Shown here piece after piece: positions 55,215 to 64,000 of a stretch of 64,000 nucleotides of DNA (within the stretch, counting starts at the first letter, position 1; every line of letters starts with the position of its first letter). The notes beneath the pieces are model-generated. The model was not told where the DNA came from. It searched no databases and saw only the letters and a list, made by a program, of their open reading frames with translations. The translations under genes and the position numbers were made by a program. Source of the stretch: Oceanobacillus sojae (GTDB lineage Bacteria > Bacillota > Bacilli > Bacillales > Amphibacillaceae); contig NZ_LT727809.1 in assembly GCF_900162665.1 (NCBI RefSeq), forward strand, positions 307,539 to 371,538. Reading direction: 5' to 3'.

Positions 55215-56314
55215 AAATAAAAAAATATAAAGCTCCATCTATGCCGGAAGTGATGAAGCAGGTAAGAAAAGATTTTGGCACAGATGCAGTGATTTTACAA
55301 TCGAGACAAATTAAATCAGGCGGTATCTTAGGGCTTTTTAAAAAGAATTTTATCGAAGTTGTTGCCGGCTATGATCCAGAGCCCGTAAAACCTGCTAAAA
55401 AAGCTGAAATGCGGCAGGAAGCTCCTGTTCTTAAGAGAGAAATGGTCCGGGAAGAAATAAAAGATACCCCGCCTTCTAAAGAAATGGAACAGGTTTACAA
55501 GCTGTTAGAAGCACAAAGCAGACAGCTGCAGCTCAGACTGACACCGGAGGAGCAGTTAATCTATGACAGCTTAATACATCAGGAAGTACTTCCTGATATT
55601 GCTTTGAATATCGTGAGGAGCGGTGCAGCTGCTGTCTCTCAAGAAGGTTCAAGCACATTAAAGCAAGCTGTTCACAAAAAAATAGAAAAACGTTTAGAAG
55701 ATCTGGAACTAGGCTTTACCTATAATGATAAGGTGATTCAATTTGTTGGACCAACCGGTGTAGGAAAAACAACCACTATTGCCAAAATAGCTGCGCGGAT
55801 GCAGTTAACAGAGAATAAAAGAGTAGCATTTATAACGCTGGATACGTATCGGATTGCAGCTGTTGAGCAGTTGAAAACATATGCAAAGATTCTTCATATA
55901 CCTGTACAGGTGGCTTATAATAAACAGGAATATCGCGAGTATATAGAACAACTAAAGGATTATGATGTGATTTTAGTAGACACAGCGGGCAGAAATTATC
56001 GGGATGATGCTTATTTAAATGATTTAGCAGACTGGATCAATCCTGATCAGGTAACCAATTATCTTGTCTTGTCTATGACTGCAAAGCCGAAAGATTTTCT
56101 GGATATTTATGGGAAGTTTGATGCGGTTGGAATACATGGTCTTATATTGACAAAGCTGGATGAAACAGAACAATATGGAAATATCTTAAATGCAATATCA
56201 AGCTATTCGGGTATCCGGATAGGCTATATGACAAACGGGCAGGATGTTCCGGAGGATATGGTTGACCCAACAATAAGTCAGCTTAGCCGTATTATTATTG
56301 GTGATGAACAATGA
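55211..56314 (+). CDS. flhF: Flagellar placement GTPase FlhF
   Basis: 367 residues. SRP-family GTPase specifying flagellar sites. N-terminal B domain (MKIKKYKAPSMPEVMKQVRKDFGTDAVILQSR), N domain, and G domain with [16 protein letters not shown] at about residue 179, DTYRIAAVEQLKTYA, VDTAGRN and LTKLDET. ATGA overlaps on both sides couple it to flhA and flhG. Confidence 0.96.
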   Translation: MKIKKYKAPSMPEVMKQVRKDFGTDAVILQSRQIKSGGILGLFKKNFIEVVAGYDPEPVKPAKKAEMRQEAPVLKREMVREEIKDTPPSKEMEQVYKLLEAQSRQLQLRLTPEEQLIYDSLIHQEVLPDIALNIVRSGAAAVSQEGSSTLKQAVHKKIEKRLEDLELGFTYNDKVIQFVGPTGVGKTTTIAKIAARMQLTENKRVAFITLDTYRIAAVEQLKTYAKILHIPVQVAYNKQEYREYIEQLKDYDVILVDTAGRNYRDDAYLNDLADWINPDQVTNYLVLSMTAKPKDFLDIYGKFDAVGIHGLILTKLDETEQYGNILNAISSYSGIRIGYMTNGQDVPEDMVDPTISQLSRIIIGDEQ

Positions 56315-57162
56315 GTTATGATCAAGCTGAAAAACTAAGAAACCAGCTTGCTCCGCATAAAACGGCAAAAACGATTGCCATATGCAGCGGCAAGGGCGGC
56401 GTGGGAAAATCGAATTTTACGCTAAATTTTTCTATTAAACTGGCAAAGGAAAAACATCGTATCTTAGTATTTGATTTGGATGTCGGCATGGGAAATATTG
56501 ATTTACTGCTTGGGATGCAGACAGAGCATTCTATAGCGGATGTTTTAAACAACCGGATTTCCATTCAGGATGCTATTGTCAAAAGCGATTATGGTGTCGA
56601 CTATGTTCCGGGAGGCTCTGGTATGCGCGACTTTTTAGAGCTGGATCAGCATAAAAAAGCCGTCTTCTATCAAGGGCTCGAGCGGACATTAAGAGAATAT
56701 GATTATGTTCTGTTTGATATGGGAGCAGGTGTTACAGAGACAGCATTATTTTTCATTATGGCAGCTGATGAATGCTTTATCGTAACAACACCTGAGCCTA
56801 CTTCGATTACAGATGCCTATGGAATGATAAAGCATATTTTACTAAATCAGGCAGACATGCCAATTTACACTATTTTAAACCGTTCAAGAAATAACAAGGA
56901 TGGCCAAAACATTTTAAATAATTTTCATACCGTTATTCATCGTTTCTTAGATGGGGAAGCGCAAGCACTGGGCTTCATTCCAGAAGACGGAAATGTTATG
57001 AAGGCGGTAATGAACCAAAAACCGTACACTATATTGTATCCAAAAACAAAGGCTTCAAAAGCTGTCGATTCAATTCTGCAAACCTATGTAAATCAAAACA
57101 GTGAGCCTTTACGTAAGTCAGGCAGTTTCATAGAGCGGATAAAACATTTTATGGAGAGGTGA
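56311..57162 (+). CDS. flhG: MinD-like ATPase FlhG (YlxH)
   Basis: 283 residues. Controls flagellar number/placement and stimulates FlhF. N-terminal DQAEKLR activating helix, deviant Walker A GKGGVGKSN at about residue 28, DLDVGMGNIDLLLG, and a C-terminal amphipathic membrane-targeting helix (SFIERIKHFMER). Overlaps flhF by four bases. Confidence 0.96.
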   Translation: MSYDQAEKLRNQLAPHKTAKTIAICSGKGGVGKSNFTLNFSIKLAKEKHRILVFDLDVGMGNIDLLLGMQTEHSIADVLNNRISIQDAIVKSDYGVDYVPGGSGMRDFLELDQHKKAVFYQGLERTLREYDYVLFDMGAGVTETALFFIMAADECFIVTTPEPTSITDAYGMIKHILLNQADMPIYTILNRSRNNKDGQNILNNFHTVIHRFLDGEAQALGFIPEDGNVMKAVMNQKPYTILYPKTKASKAVDSILQTYVNQNSEPLRKSGSFIERIKHFMER

Positions 57163-57166
57163 GAGA

Positions 57167-58234
57167 ATGACTCTGATTAATGTACTTGTCGTAGATGATT
57201 CTGCATTTATGAGAAAAATGATTTCAGAAATTTTAACAGAGGATGGCAGGTTTCAAGTTGTTGGAACTGCCGTACATGGTTTGGATGGTGTAAATAAAGT
57301 AAAAAGGCTGCGCCCGGATGTGATTACGATGGATGTTCAAATGCCAAAGCTTGATGGTTTAGAGGCCCTGAAACAGATTATGGACGAGTGCCCTACCCCG
57401 GTAGTTATGCTTTCCAGTGAAACAAGAAAAGGCGCGGAGCAGACAATCCAGGCCATTTCCACTGGTGCTGTGGACTTTATTACAAAGCCATCTGGTGCTA
57501 TTTCATTAGATATAAAAACGGTAGAAAAAGAAATTTGCAATAAAGTATACACTGCAGCGGCAGTCAAAGTACATAAAAAAATAAATAATGCAGAGAAGCA
57601 CGTACCAATAGAGCATATCAAGCAGCCGATAAGCCTGCCTGAGAGGCCTTCACCCACTTCTAAAAGATTCGTTGCAATTGGAACATCTACTGGAGGCCCA
57701 AGAGCATTGCAGGAAGTAATTACCGCTTTGCCAAAAGATCTTCGAGCTCCTGTGGCTGTTGTCCAGCACATGCCTCCGGGGTTTACCGCATCACTGTCTG
57801 AACGGTTAAATCAAATCAGTAAGGTGACCGTCAAAGAAGCGGAGCACGGAGAGTTGATGAAAAAGGGAACCGTCTATATTGCACCTGGCGGATATCATAT
57901 GGAAGTGAAGAGCAGTGGCGTGGCATTAATTGTCTCTTTAAATCAAGAACCGGCAGATAACGGGCATCGCCCTTCTGTAAATACTTTATTCCGCTCTCTG
58001 TGTGCGCTGAAGAACTATCAAATTATCACATGTGTCTTAACAGGAATGGGAAATGATGGAACACTTGGTCTAAAAGAACTGAAAAAAGCCAATCCACATG
58101 TATTGTCCATTGCTGAAACTGAAGAGACGGCAATTGTTTATGGGATGCCCAAATCAATTATTAATGAAGGGTTAGCTGATTATCAAGTACCTTTGAATCA
58201 AATGGCCAGCCAGCTGAGCAATCTTGTAGACTAA
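57167..58234 (+). CDS. cheB: Chemotaxis methylesterase CheB
   Basis: 355 residues. Receiver domain (VDDSAFMRKMI; Asp in VITMDVQMPKLDGLEAL, about residue 55) and C-terminal methylesterase/glutamine deamidase with catalytic Ser in AIGTSTGGPRALQ, His in VVQHMPPGFTASLSERL and Asp in LTGMGNDG. In B. subtilis cheA follows; here cheW follows after 23 bases. Confidence 0.96.
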   Translation: MTLINVLVVDDSAFMRKMISEILTEDGRFQVVGTAVHGLDGVNKVKRLRPDVITMDVQMPKLDGLEALKQIMDECPTPVVMLSSETRKGAEQTIQAISTGAVDFITKPSGAISLDIKTVEKEICNKVYTAAAVKVHKKINNAEKHVPIEHIKQPISLPERPSPTSKRFVAIGTSTGGPRALQEVITALPKDLRAPVAVVQHMPPGFTASLSERLNQISKVTVKEAEHGELMKKGTVYIAPGGYHMEVKSSGVALIVSLNQEPADNGHRPSVNTLFRSLCALKNYQIITCVLTGMGNDGTLGLKELKKANPHVLSIAETEETAIVYGMPKSIINEGLADYQVPLNQMASQLSNLVD

Positions 58235-58257
58235 ATAACTTGAAGGGATAGATTGGA

Positions 58258-58734
58258 ATGGAACAAGAACAGTTAATTGCAGAAAGACTGGAAAAAACAA
58301 TTATTTTTGATTTAAATGGCAGTGAGTACGGTTTACCGGTGAACTTCGTAGAGTCTATCGAGACATCGTTGCCAATTACCCGTGTTCCGCATGAGAAAAG
58401 CTACATTAAAGGCGTTATTAATTTAAGAGGAAAGATTATTCCTGTAATAGACCTGCGCATCCGCTTGGGGGAACAGCTGGCACATGACAGTACGGATGAC
58501 CAGATTATTATTACCAGAATTGATGATACGCAGGTAGGGTTGATTATAGATAATGCCAATGATGTGTTAGATATACCGTTCAGCCTTTTGGAAAACCCGC
58601 CGGAAACAATTGGAACGGCTAAAAAAGAATATATGCATTCTGTTGTTAATTTTGAGGACCGTCTTATTATTTTATTAGATATTTATAAGTTATTAAATTT
58701 AGAAGAAATAAAGATAAAAGAGACGGATGAATAA
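58258..58734 (+). CDS. cheW: Chemotaxis coupling protein CheW
   Basis: 158 residues, one CheW domain: TIIFDLNGSEYGLPVNFVESIETSLPITRVPHEKSYIKGVINLRGKIIPVIDLR region is typical. It lacks a receiver domain, so it is CheW and not CheV. GAAGGGA precedes ATG. The histidine kinase it should couple, CheA, is not encoded in this window. Confidence 0.95.
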   Translation: MEQEQLIAERLEKTIIFDLNGSEYGLPVNFVESIETSLPITRVPHEKSYIKGVINLRGKIIPVIDLRIRLGEQLAHDSTDDQIIITRIDDTQVGLIIDNANDVLDIPFSLLENPPETIGTAKKEYMHSVVNFEDRLIILLDIYKLLNLEEIKIKETDE

Positions 58735-58736
58735 TC

Positions 58737-59372
58737 ATGAATGTCTTTCAATTAACTACTTTTCAGAAGGATATTTTAAAGGAAATAGGTAACATCGGTG
58801 CTGGAAATGCAGCAACCTCTCTGTCGATGCTGCTTGGACAAAAAATAGATATGCTGGTTCCAAACGTAGAGATTGCTGATTTTAATGAGGTTATTGAATT
58901 AGTTGGGGGGCCGGAGCAGCCGATCGTCGGTCTGATGTTTCAGATAGAAGGTGAAATCACGGGTGTGATGGCCATTGTCGTGGAAATTGAAGAGGCGGAG
59001 TACTTGGTACAGAAGCTGACCCATAACGATCAATTTCTTTTATCCGAACAAACGGATGGAACGGAATTAGAGATTGCTATGTCTGCATTAAGTGAAATTG
59101 GAAATATTTTAACCGGATCTTATCTTACAGCGCTTTCTGATTTTACAGGAATGAATTTGCAGCCTTCTGTGCCGCATCTGGGAATAGATATGGCGGGTGC
59201 TATTATGACAATAGGGCTGTTGGAAATTTCTCAAGTGACAGATTATGCAATTATTATTGATACGGAAATAAGGCAAGAGGAAGAAAATCATGAGAATATT
59301 AAAGGGAATTTCTTGTTTATTCCTGATCCAGAATCCTTTCAGAAGCTCTTTGCCAAATTAGGATGGAATTAA
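58737..59372 (+). CDS. cheC: CheY-P phosphatase CheC
   Basis: 211 residues. CYX-family phosphatase with two centres, EIGNIGAGNAATSLS at about residue 17 and EIGNILTGSYLTALS at about 119. It is activated by CheD, encoded next. Starts two bases after the cheW stop. Confidence 0.95.
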   Translation: MNVFQLTTFQKDILKEIGNIGAGNAATSLSMLLGQKIDMLVPNVEIADFNEVIELVGGPEQPIVGLMFQIEGEITGVMAIVVEIEEAEYLVQKLTHNDQFLLSEQTDGTELEIAMSALSEIGNILTGSYLTALSDFTGMNLQPSVPHLGIDMAGAIMTIGLLEISQVTDYAIIIDTEIRQEEENHENIKGNFLFIPDPESFQKLFAKLGWN

Positions 59373-59373
59373 T

Positions 59374-59865
59374 ATGACTACTACAAAAACAATTGTCAAT
59401 GTTGGAATTGCAGATACGAAAACAGTTCGCCACCCTAATACAATCCGTACTTTAGGACTGGGTTCCTGCATTGGTACGGTATTATACGATGAGAAACGCG
59501 GAATAGCGGGGCTGTCCCATATTTTATTGCCGGATTCAAGTCAGGCAAGGGCAGCTAATTCTAATCCTATGAAATATGCAGATACTGCTATTCCACAGCT
59601 GTTGAAAATGCTGCAGGAGCAGGGAGCAAGAAATATTAAAGCTAAGATGGCCGGTGGAGCTCAAATGTTTCAAGCCGGAAAGGGAACAAGTTTTATGCGG
59701 ATAGGTGACAAAAATATAGAAGCAGTACAGGAAGCACTAAGGAAATTGAATATAAGAATTGTTTCATCTGACGTAGGCGGGAATCTGGGAAGAACAATTG
59801 AATTTGACCCGGAAACATCAAGGCTGTCTATCAGAAAACGCAATCATGATATTTATACAATCTAA
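59374..59865 (+). CDS. cheD: Chemoreceptor glutamine deamidase CheD
   Basis: 163 residues. Catalytic Cys32 in LGLGSCIGTVLYD and His49 in AGLSHILLPDS are present, with the downstream GGAQMF and VGGNLGRTIEFDP motifs. It modifies receptors and activates CheC. One base separates it from cheC. Confidence 0.96.
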   Translation: MTTTKTIVNVGIADTKTVRHPNTIRTLGLGSCIGTVLYDEKRGIAGLSHILLPDSSQARAANSNPMKYADTAIPQLLKMLQEQGARNIKAKMAGGAQMFQAGKGTSFMRIGDKNIEAVQEALRKLNIRIVSSDVGGNLGRTIEFDPETSRLSIRKRNHDIYTI

Positions 59866-59891
59866 CCGATTTGAAAGGAGCGTGTCATTCT

Positions 59892-60668
59892 TTGAGTTCA
59901 TTGGACCCTTCTCGAGAGCAAGTGTTATGGAATAAATGGATGACCAGTCAAGATAATGAAGCAGCAAATATACTTATTGAAAACTATATGTATCTTGTTT
60001 CCTTTCACACGGAAAGAATTGTAAGTCAACTGCCGAGCAGTGTTGACCGTGAGGAAATACGCAGTTATGGTCTGCTTGGACTTTATGATGCGTTGCATAA
60101 ATTTGAATTGAAACGTGATTTGAAGTTTGATACATATGCTTCATTTCGAATAAAAGGTTCTATTATAGACGGTTTAAGAAAAGAAGACTGGCTGCCCCGT
60201 TCTATTCGTGAGAAAACAAAAAAGGTAGAGCAGGCAAGTGAAGCTTTTGAGCAAAAATATCAACGCGAGGCACAGCCGGAGGATATTGCTGAAATAACCG
60301 GAATGACTGTACAAGACGTAGAAACCACTCTGCGGGACGCTGTCATGAGCAACATGCTTTCTATTGAAGATAAGCCGAAAGGGCATGAGAGTGAGCTTAA
60401 AGAAGGGATTGGCTACAGTGTAACTGATAAACCAGATTTAAGGCCGGAAGCCCGGCTTATCCAGGAAGAGTGGAAGCATGAACTGATAGAAGGAATCAAA
60501 TCATTAAATGATAAAGAACAGCTTGTCATCAGTCTTTTTTATCAGGAAGAATTAACCTTCACCGAGATTGGACAGGTTTTGGGGTTAACGACATCACGGA
60601 TTTCACAAATCCATAAACGGAGTATTGTTAAGCTGCGTACAACGCTTCAAAAAATCAGCCAGATTTAA
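59892..60668 (+). CDS. sigD: RNA polymerase sigma factor SigD (FliA/sigma-28)
   Basis: 258 residues. Drives late flagellar, motility and autolysin genes. Region 2 shows YGLLGLYDALHKFELKRDLKFDTYASFRIKGSIIDGLRKEDWLPRSIREKTKK; region 4 shows LVISLFYQEELTFTEIGQVLGLTTSRISQIHKRSI. TTG 59892 follows AAAGGAG; the TTG at 59871 would lie before the ribosome site. Confidence 0.95.
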   Translation: MSSLDPSREQVLWNKWMTSQDNEAANILIENYMYLVSFHTERIVSQLPSSVDREEIRSYGLLGLYDALHKFELKRDLKFDTYASFRIKGSIIDGLRKEDWLPRSIREKTKKVEQASEAFEQKYQREAQPEDIAEITGMTVQDVETTLRDAVMSNMLSIEDKPKGHESELKEGIGYSVTDKPDLRPEARLIQEEWKHELIEGIKSLNDKEQLVISLFYQEELTFTEIGQVLGLTTSRISQIHKRSIVKLRTTLQKISQI

Positions 60669-60696
60669 TTTAAAGCAGGTATGGAAGGGAATATAT

Positions 60697-61161
60697 ATGT
60701 CAACATTATTATGGATGATCAGCTTTTTACTACATGGCATTTCCATTTTAGCTATCTATTTATTATTAAAGGACAGACAGAACTTGGACGGAAATAAGCA
60801 GACGGAGAAGATATTGAAAGAGACACTGGTAGAAATACAAAGAGAAAACCGGATGTTGCAAAACCTCTTAGCAGAGGAGAAGAAATCAGAAGAAAATTTG
60901 GTTAATAATGAAGAAATAAAAACAGAATCTTTCAAATCTCAAAAAGAAAATAAAGAAAAAGATACACAAGCGGAGATGAAATTTCCTGATATCGAGATTC
61001 CTCAATCTTCTGCTTATCAGGATGAAGTAGAAACATCCTTAGAAGCAAAAGTACTGCAGCTTCATACGAATGGAGAAACAATAGATGACATTGCTAAAAA
61101 ATTAAACTGTGGAAAAACAGAAGCTGAAATAATTATCAAAATGTATCAGAAAAAGTCATAG
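60697..61161 (+). CDS. swrB: Swarming motility protein SwrB (YlxL)
   Basis: 154 residues. N-terminal membrane anchor (about 3-22: LLWMISFLLHGISILAIYLLL), a charged coiled coil, and a C-terminal helix-turn-helix-like motif (AKVLQLHTNGETIDDIAKKLNCGKTEAEIIIKM). Last gene of the fla/che operon as in B. subtilis, where it promotes basal-body assembly. ATG 60697 follows GGAAGGGA; the upstream extension from 60625 overlaps sigD and is rejected. Confidence 0.88.
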   Translation: MSTLLWMISFLLHGISILAIYLLLKDRQNLDGNKQTEKILKETLVEIQRENRMLQNLLAEEKKSEENLVNNEEIKTESFKSQKENKEKDTQAEMKFPDIEIPQSSAYQDEVETSLEAKVLQLHTNGETIDDIAKKLNCGKTEAEIIIKMYQKKS

Positions 61162-61169
61162 AAATATAT

Positions 61170-61312
61170 GTTCAAAAAATTGCTAAATTAGAAGCAAGAA
61201 GATCAAGGAGACGCGGTTTTTTTGAACGGAGCGTATGTTTTTTATACGTGAGTATCGAAAAAAACGCGTCAACGCAGAGATTTGCAGCTTATCATTTAGT
61301 GATTTTTTGAAC
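61170..61312. repeat. Palindromic intergenic element, third copy (143 bp), before rpsB
   Basis: Ends GTTCAAAAAAT/ATTTTTTGAAC: both ends differ from the other copies by the same compensated change. Shared internal words with 10117-10261 in the same orientation: TCAAGG.GACG, TGAACGGAGCGTATG/CGAACGGAGCGTATG, ATACGTGAGTATCG. Outer stem GACGCG (61210-61215) with CGCGTC (61265-61270); core hairpin CGTAT/ATACG with a different loop. It may also end the fla/che transcript. Confidence 0.75.
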
Positions 61313-61328
61313 AACCTATAGAAATTAC

Positions 61329-61357
61329 TTGCTTACACAGGAAGGTTATGGTATAGT
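61329..61357 (+). promoter_or_regulatory. Sigma-A promoter of rpsB
   Basis: TTGCTT (61329-61334), 17-base spacer, TATAGT (61352-61357), giving a leader of about 135 bases. Confidence 0.7.
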
Positions 61358-61363
61358 AACTTT

Positions 61364-61499
61364 TGGTGTAAATAGTCTATCTATAACTAGTTAGATAAAA
61401 ATCACACGCATTTGGATTTATAAGATTGGTGCTGAAATGACAGTGTTCTTATAAAGAAGATAAATGCGGAGGAAAAAAACCAATTAGGAGGAATTTATT
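61364..61499 (+). ncRNA. Structured rpsB leader (candidate S2 autoregulatory RNA)
   Basis: Coaxial stems: CGCATTT (61408-61414) with AAATGCG (61462-61468), and TTATAAG (61418-61424) with CTTATAA (61448-61454). The ribosome site GGAGG at 61487-61491 lies outside. Size and placement fit a ribosomal protein leader, but no family match was tested. Confidence 0.5.
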
Positions 61500-62258
61500 A
61501 TGGCAGCAATTTCAATGAAACAATTGCTAGAAGCTGGTGTACACTTTGGTCACCAAACTCGTCGTTGGAATCCAAAAATGAAAAAATACATTTTTACGGA
61601 GCGTAACGGCATCTATATCATCGACTTACAAAAAACAGTTAAAAAAGTGGATGAAGCATACAACTACGTTAAGGAAATCGCATCAAACGGCGGTACAATT
61701 CTTTTCGTCGGTACAAAAAAACAAGCTCAGGATTCAGTACGTGATGAAGCAATCCGTTCTGGAATGTTCTTTGTAAACCAACGCTGGTTAGGTGGAACGT
61801 TAACTAACTTCCAAACAATTCGCAAACGTATCAATCGTTTGAAAGATATTGAAAAAATGGAAGAAGACGGTACTTTCGAAGTACTTCCTAAAAAAGAAGT
61901 AGTAAACTTATTAAAAGAAAAAGATCGTCTTGTTAAATTCCTGGGCGGAATTAAAGAAATGAAAAAACTTCCTGATGCTTTATTTGTAATTGATCCTCGT
62001 AAAGAGCGTATTGCAATTGCAGAAGCACATAAACTGCACATTCCAATCATCGGAATCGTTGATACAAACTGTGATCCGGATGAAATCGATTATGTTATCC
62101 CTGCAAACGATGATGCAATCCGTGCAGTGAAACTCCTTACTTCAAAAATGGCAGACGCTATTCTGGAAGTAAAACAAGGTGAAGAAACAGAAGAACCTGT
62201 TTCTGAACAAGACCAATTAGAAGCTGAAGTTGCTGAAGAAGCTGCTTCCAAAGAGTAA
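61500..62258 (+). CDS. rpsB: 30S ribosomal protein S2
   Basis: 252 residues. [31 protein letters not shown] at the N-terminus is canonical uS2; the C-terminal tail is acidic ([10 protein letters not shown]...). TTAGGAGGAA precedes the ATG. Codon use is visibly more biased than in the flagellar operon, as expected of a highly expressed gene. Confidence 0.98.
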   Translation: MAAISMKQLLEAGVHFGHQTRRWNPKMKKYIFTERNGIYIIDLQKTVKKVDEAYNYVKEIASNGGTILFVGTKKQAQDSVRDEAIRSGMFFVNQRWLGGTLTNFQTIRKRINRLKDIEKMEEDGTFEVLPKKEVVNLLKEKDRLVKFLGGIKEMKKLPDALFVIDPRKERIAIAEAHKLHIPIIGIVDTNCDPDEIDYVIPANDDAIRAVKLLTSKMADAILEVKQGEETEEPVSEQDQLEAEVAEEAASKE

Positions 62259-62264
62259 TCTTTT

Positions 62265-62313
62265 AAAAGGTGAGGGTGATAAGAGGATAGAAGCCTTTTA
62301 TCACCCTTTTTTC
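62265..62313 (+). terminator. Terminator/attenuator between rpsB and tsf
   Basis: GGGTGATAA (62274-62282) pairs with TTATCACCC (62297-62305), extended by flanking GAGG/CCTT pairs, then TTTTTT. It may be partial, allowing tsf read-through. Confidence 0.85.
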
Positions 62314-62362
62314 AGGAAAGAAATTCAATTTGTATAATCGAATATTTTAAGGAGGAATTAAC

Positions 62363-63247
62363 ATGGCAGTTACTGCTCAAATGGTTAAAGAATTACGTGA
62401 AAAAACAGGTGCTGGAATGATGGATTGTAAAAAAGCACTAACAGAAACGAACGGAGATATGGAACAGGCAATTGATTTTCTTCGTGAAAAAGGGATGGCA
62501 AAAGCTGCTAAAAAAGCAGATCGTGTTGCAGCTGAAGGTTTAACTCATATTGAAGTTGACGGAAACAGAGCAGCAATTATTGAAGTAAACTGTGAAACAG
62601 ACTTTGTTACAAAAAATGATCAATTCAAACAATTACTTGCTGATCTTGGAAAGCACATTGTGAAAAATAACCCTGCATCTGTGGAAGAAGCTTTACAGCA
62701 AAATCTTTTAGATGGTTCTGAAACAGTTGAAAATGCAATTACTGGTATCGTTTCTAAAATTGGAGAAAAAATCTCTCTTCGCCGCTTTACTGTACTAGAA
62801 AAAACAGATAATGATGCTTTTGGTGCTTATCTTCACATGGGAGGACGTATCGGCGTACTTTCTTTATTAGAAGGCACTACGGATGAAGCTGTAGCTAAAG
62901 ACATTTCTATGCACGTAGCAGCTATCAATCCTCGCTATGTATCTCGTGATGAAGTTGCAGAGGAAGAAGTAAACCGTGAGCGTGAAGTGCTTAAAACACA
63001 AGCATTAAACGAAGGTAAACCAGAAAAAATCGTTGAGAAAATGGTTGAAGGCCGTTTAGGTAAATTCTTTGAAGAGATTGTTCTTTTAGAACAAAGCTTT
63101 GTAAAAGATCCGGACCAAAAAGTGAAAAAATATGTTGCAGATAAAGGCGCTTCTGTAAAAGCTTTCGTTCGCTATGAAGTAGGCGAAGGAATGGAAAAAC
63201 GTGAAGATAACTTTGCGGAAGAAGTAATGAGCCAAATTAAAAAATAA
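62363..63247 (+). CDS. tsf: Elongation factor Ts
   Basis: 294 residues. Guanine nucleotide exchange factor for EF-Tu. UBA-like N-terminus [26 protein letters not shown], the TDFVTKND contact motif at about residue 80, and the dimerisation domain. TAAGGAGGAA precedes ATG. Confidence 0.98.
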   Translation: MAVTAQMVKELREKTGAGMMDCKKALTETNGDMEQAIDFLREKGMAKAAKKADRVAAEGLTHIEVDGNRAAIIEVNCETDFVTKNDQFKQLLADLGKHIVKNNPASVEEALQQNLLDGSETVENAITGIVSKIGEKISLRRFTVLEKTDNDAFGAYLHMGGRIGVLSLLEGTTDEAVAKDISMHVAAINPRYVSRDEVAEEEVNREREVLKTQALNEGKPEKIVEKMVEGRLGKFFEEIVLLEQSFVKDPDQKVKKYVADKGASVKAFVRYEVGEGMEKREDNFAEEVMSQIKK

Positions 63248-63259
63248 GTTTTACAAATT

Positions 63260-63288
63260 AGGGGACATTAATTTGTTCCCTCTTTTGT
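63260..63288 (+). terminator. Terminator after tsf
   Basis: AGGG.ACA pairs with TGT.CCCT, then CTTTTG. The short T-run suggests modest efficiency. Confidence 0.65.
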
Positions 63289-63303
63289 AGCTATATATTA
63301 TAA

Positions 63304-64000
<697 letters not shown>

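Overview
The window is a 64-kb stretch of low-GC chromosome from a Gram-positive endospore-former-type bacterium of the family Bacillaceae. The proteins and their order follow the Bacillus subtilis fakA-to-pyrH region almost gene for gene, and protein wording plus composition suggest an Oceanobacillus/Virgibacillus-like genus (inference; no 16S is present). Nearly every gene is on the + strand. No tRNA, rRNA, CRISPR array, prophage or transposase was found.

Layout: the 3' part of fakA, then the serine dehydratase pair sdaAB-sdaAA and recG (1-4.8 kb); the FapR-controlled lipid operon fapR-plsX-fabD-fabG-acpP with a visible FapR operator on its promoter (4.9-8.7 kb); rnc and a divergent small DUF1128 gene, boxed in by two inverted copies of a palindromic repeat (8.7-10.3 kb); smc-ftsY-ylxM-ffh-rpsP-khpA-ylqD-rimM-trmD-rplS, the SRP/ribosome maturation block (10.5-19.7 kb); lepB, rbgA, rnhB, ylqG-like, ylqH (20-24.9 kb); sucCD, dprA, topA, xerC, hslVU, codY (25-34.9 kb); a ~26-kb flagellar/chemotaxis operon flgB-C-fliE-F-G-H-I-J-ylxF-fliK-flgD-(TIGR02530-like)-flgE-swrD-fliL-M-Y-cheY-fliO-P-Q-R-flhB-A-F-G-cheB-W-C-D-sigD-swrB (35.4-61.2 kb); finally rpsB, tsf and the start of pyrH.

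Departures from the B. subtilis order: cheA is missing between cheB and cheW; trmFO is missing between topA and xerC, where there is instead a strong promoter, a 10-bp palindrome and a foldable three-way-junction segment; a DUF1128 gene sits between rnc and smc; and the ylqG-like gene has a 146-codon internal tandem duplication.

The most unusual non-coding content is a family of palindromic intergenic elements with GTTCAAAAA...TTTTTGAAC ends (8746-9050, 10117-10261, 61170-61312, and a remnant at 49647 that lies at the fliO start). The largest copy carries two 64-nt modules, 8780-8843 and 8923-8986. Eight of their 12 differences form four compensated base pairs, and a conserved 5-nt tract could form a pseudoknot with a hairpin loop. 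This is sequence-internal evidence that the folded structure is maintained. I do not recognise this module as a named RNA family.
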